A DNA stretch of 5,701 nucleotides. Origin: Gammaproteobacteria bacterium (GTDB taxonomy: Bacteria > Pseudomonadota > Gammaproteobacteria > SURF-13). The DNA lies in assembly GCA_023381235.1 (NCBI GenBank), contig JAMCTV010000098.1, forward strand, positions 3,857 to 9,557. The letters are read 5' to 3'. The notes under the pieces were generated by a model that was not told the origin of the DNA, made no database searches, and worked only from the letters and a program-made list of their open reading frames with translations. This document shows, piece after piece, positions 4,399 through 5,701 of this stretch (its first letter is position 1; each line of letters opens with the position of its first letter). The position numbers were made by a program, and so were the translations under genes.

Positions 4399-5701
4399 AT
4401 GGAAAACAAAAAGCTCATACTTTATATGGCGCTGGCCTTTGTCCTGCTGCTCATCTGGCAGGCCTGGCAACAGGACTACGGCGCGAAGCCCGGAGTGACC
4501 ACGGCGCAACCCGCGGCTGAAGTACCCGCAGCGCCAGAGCAGCCCGCGGACGCGCCCAGCGTGCCGGCGGCGGCGGCAAGTAACGCCGATGCGCCCGCCG
4601 CCCCCGGCCCTGCCCCGGAGGTCTTGGCCAATAATGGGCAGCGTATCCGCGTGAGCACCGATGTGCTGCAAGTGGAGATCAACAGCGCGGGCGGAGACTT
4701 GCGCCGCCTGGATTTGCTGGCCTATCCGGTGGCGGCGAATAAGCCTGATGAGCCGTTCCGGCTATTTAACGAACAGGCGGAAAAATTATTCATCGCGCAG
4801 AGCGGATTGTTATCGCAAAACGGCGCGCCGGATCATCATGCCGCGTACCAGATCGCGCAGACCGAGTATCGCCTGGCGCCGAACAGTGACGAGATCAAGG
4901 TACCGCTCACCTGGACCGGCCCGCAGGGCGTGCAGGTGACCAAGACCTACACCTTCAAGCGCGGCAGTTATGAGATTGGCCTGAGCTATGAGGTCAAGAA
5001 TACCGGCGCCGAGGACTGGAAAGGACGCCTGTACGCGCAATTCCAGCGCGCGCCGGAATCGGGCAAGGCCGGTTTTATTTATACCTACACCGGTGCGGTG
5101 TTGTCGGGCGCGGAGAATAAATACGAAAAAATCAGCTTCGACGACATGAAGGAAAAAAACCTCGCGCGCGACGTACAGGGCGGCTGGGCGGCGTTGTTGC
5201 AGCACTATTTCGTCGGCGCCTGGGTGCCGGATGCGGCGGCGCGCAACCATTATTACACCAAGGCGCTGGCGGGCGTGGCCGCTGAGGCCGAGCCGCGCTA
5301 CCTGGTGGGCGTGGTGCAGCCGGAGCAAACCATCGCATCCGGGCAGAGCGCGACGCTGGCCATCAGGCTCTACGCCGGGCCGAAGCTACAGGATCATTTA
5401 AAGGAAATCGCGCCCAACCTTGACCTCACCGTGGACTACGGCGTGCTCACCGTCATCGCGCAGCCGCTGTTCTGGCTGCTCGAATACATCCACGGCGTGG
5501 TCGGCAACTGGGGCTGGGCCATCGTGCTGCTCACGCTCCTGGTGAAGCTGGTGTTCTACCATTTATCCGCGGCGAGTTACCGCTCCATGGCCAATATGCG
5601 CAAGCTGCAACCGCGCATCCAGTCCATCCGCGAACGCCACGGCGATGACCGCCAGGCCATGGGCCAGGCGATGATGGCGCTGTACAAAACCGAAAAAATC
5701 A
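4399..5701 (+). CDS. yidC: membrane protein insertase YidC (3' end outside window)
   Basis: YidC inserts and folds inner-membrane proteins, alone or with SecYEG. The first 434 residues are present; proteobacterial YidC is about 540-560 long, so roughly the last quarter is missing. Visible parts: TM1 at about residues 5-22 (LILYMALAFVLLLIW), an Ala/Pro-rich linker at about 27-76, the periplasmic beta-sandwich domain at about 77-340, then the insertase core beginning near residue 347 with hydrophobic VLTVIAQPLFWLLEYI and GWAIVLLTLLVKLVFY. The cytoplasmic coiled segment MANMRKLQPRIQSIRERHGDD and MALYKTEKI follow, as in the family. The hydrophilic-groove charge that is Arg366 in E. coli is Lys383 here, a substitution I recall in other Gammaproteobacteria. 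The ATG lies 2 nt after the yidD stop, without a strong Shine-Dalgarno. Confidence 0.97.
   Translation, partial: MENKKLILYMALAFVLLLIWQAWQQDYGAKPGVTTAQPAAEVPAAPEQPADAPSVPAAAASNADAPAAPGPAPEVLANNGQRIRVSTDVLQVEINSAGGDLRRLDLLAYPVAANKPDEPFRLFNEQAEKLFIAQSGLLSQNGAPDHHAAYQIAQTEYRLAPNSDEIKVPLTWTGPQGVQVTKTYTFKRGSYEIGLSYEVKNTGAEDWKGRLYAQFQRAPESGKAGFIYTYTGAVLSGAENKYEKISFDDMKEKNLARDVQGGWAALLQHYFVGAWVPDAAARNHYYTKALAGVAAEAEPRYLVGVVQPEQTIASGQSATLAIRLYAGPKLQDHLKEIAPNLDLTVDYGVLTVIAQPLFWLLEYIHGVVGNWGWAIVLLTLLVKLVFYHLSAASYRSMANMRKLQPRIQSIRERHGDDRQAMGQAMMALYKTEKI

Noticed and set aside
1..5701. CRISPR, insertion sequence, tRNA, or novel defence or mobile system
   Set aside because: No repeat arrays, transposase motifs, tRNA-like cloverleaf or unexplained gene cluster seen; all coding space is taken by conserved housekeeping genes.

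Overview
This window is the chromosomal replication-origin neighbourhood of a proteobacterium. It reads gyrB (partial), dnaN and dnaA on the minus strand, then rpmH, rnpA, yidD and yidC (partial) on the plus strand. All seven genes are recognisable from their translations. The style of the proteins (DnaN opening MKLILTRDTLLRPLQ and closing YVVMPMRL, the DnaA and GyrB starts, the rpmH-rnpA-yidD-yidC order) points to Gammaproteobacteria, possibly a deep-branching lineage. This placement is inference and Betaproteobacteria cannot be excluded. Genes are GC-rich; the dnaA-dnaN spacer is not.

Left part (1-782): the N-terminal 210 codons of gyrB run off the left edge. Between gyrB and dnaN there are only 150 bases. 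They hold a good sigma70-type gyrB promoter whose -10 sits inside an inverted repeat, and two identical perfect 16-bp palindromes that match the ParB-binding parS site. recF, which normally lies between dnaN and gyrB in Gammaproteobacteria, is absent.

Middle (783-3399): dnaN and dnaA are intact. Their 178-base spacer is only about 32 % GC by my count. It carries three perfect DnaA boxes, one near-perfect box and an exact match to the IHF consensus. It is the best oriC candidate in the window.

Right part (3400-5701): a 273-base divergent spacer carries a near-consensus rpmH promoter (TTGACA, 17 bp, TAAAAT) and weaker signals for dnaA. The rpmH-rnpA-yidD-yidC genes are tightly packed: 8-nt gap, 16-nt overlap, 2-nt gap. 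They encode ribosomal protein L34, the protein subunit of RNase P, the YidD insertion-efficiency factor and the membrane insertase YidC.

Together the window combines replication initiation (DnaA, oriC), the sliding clamp (DnaN), supercoiling (GyrB), probable chromosome segregation sites (parS) and a translation/membrane-insertion operon. I found no new multi-gene system. The noteworthy points are the parS pair standing where recF is expected, the compact oriC-like spacer, and promoter-embedded inverted repeats.
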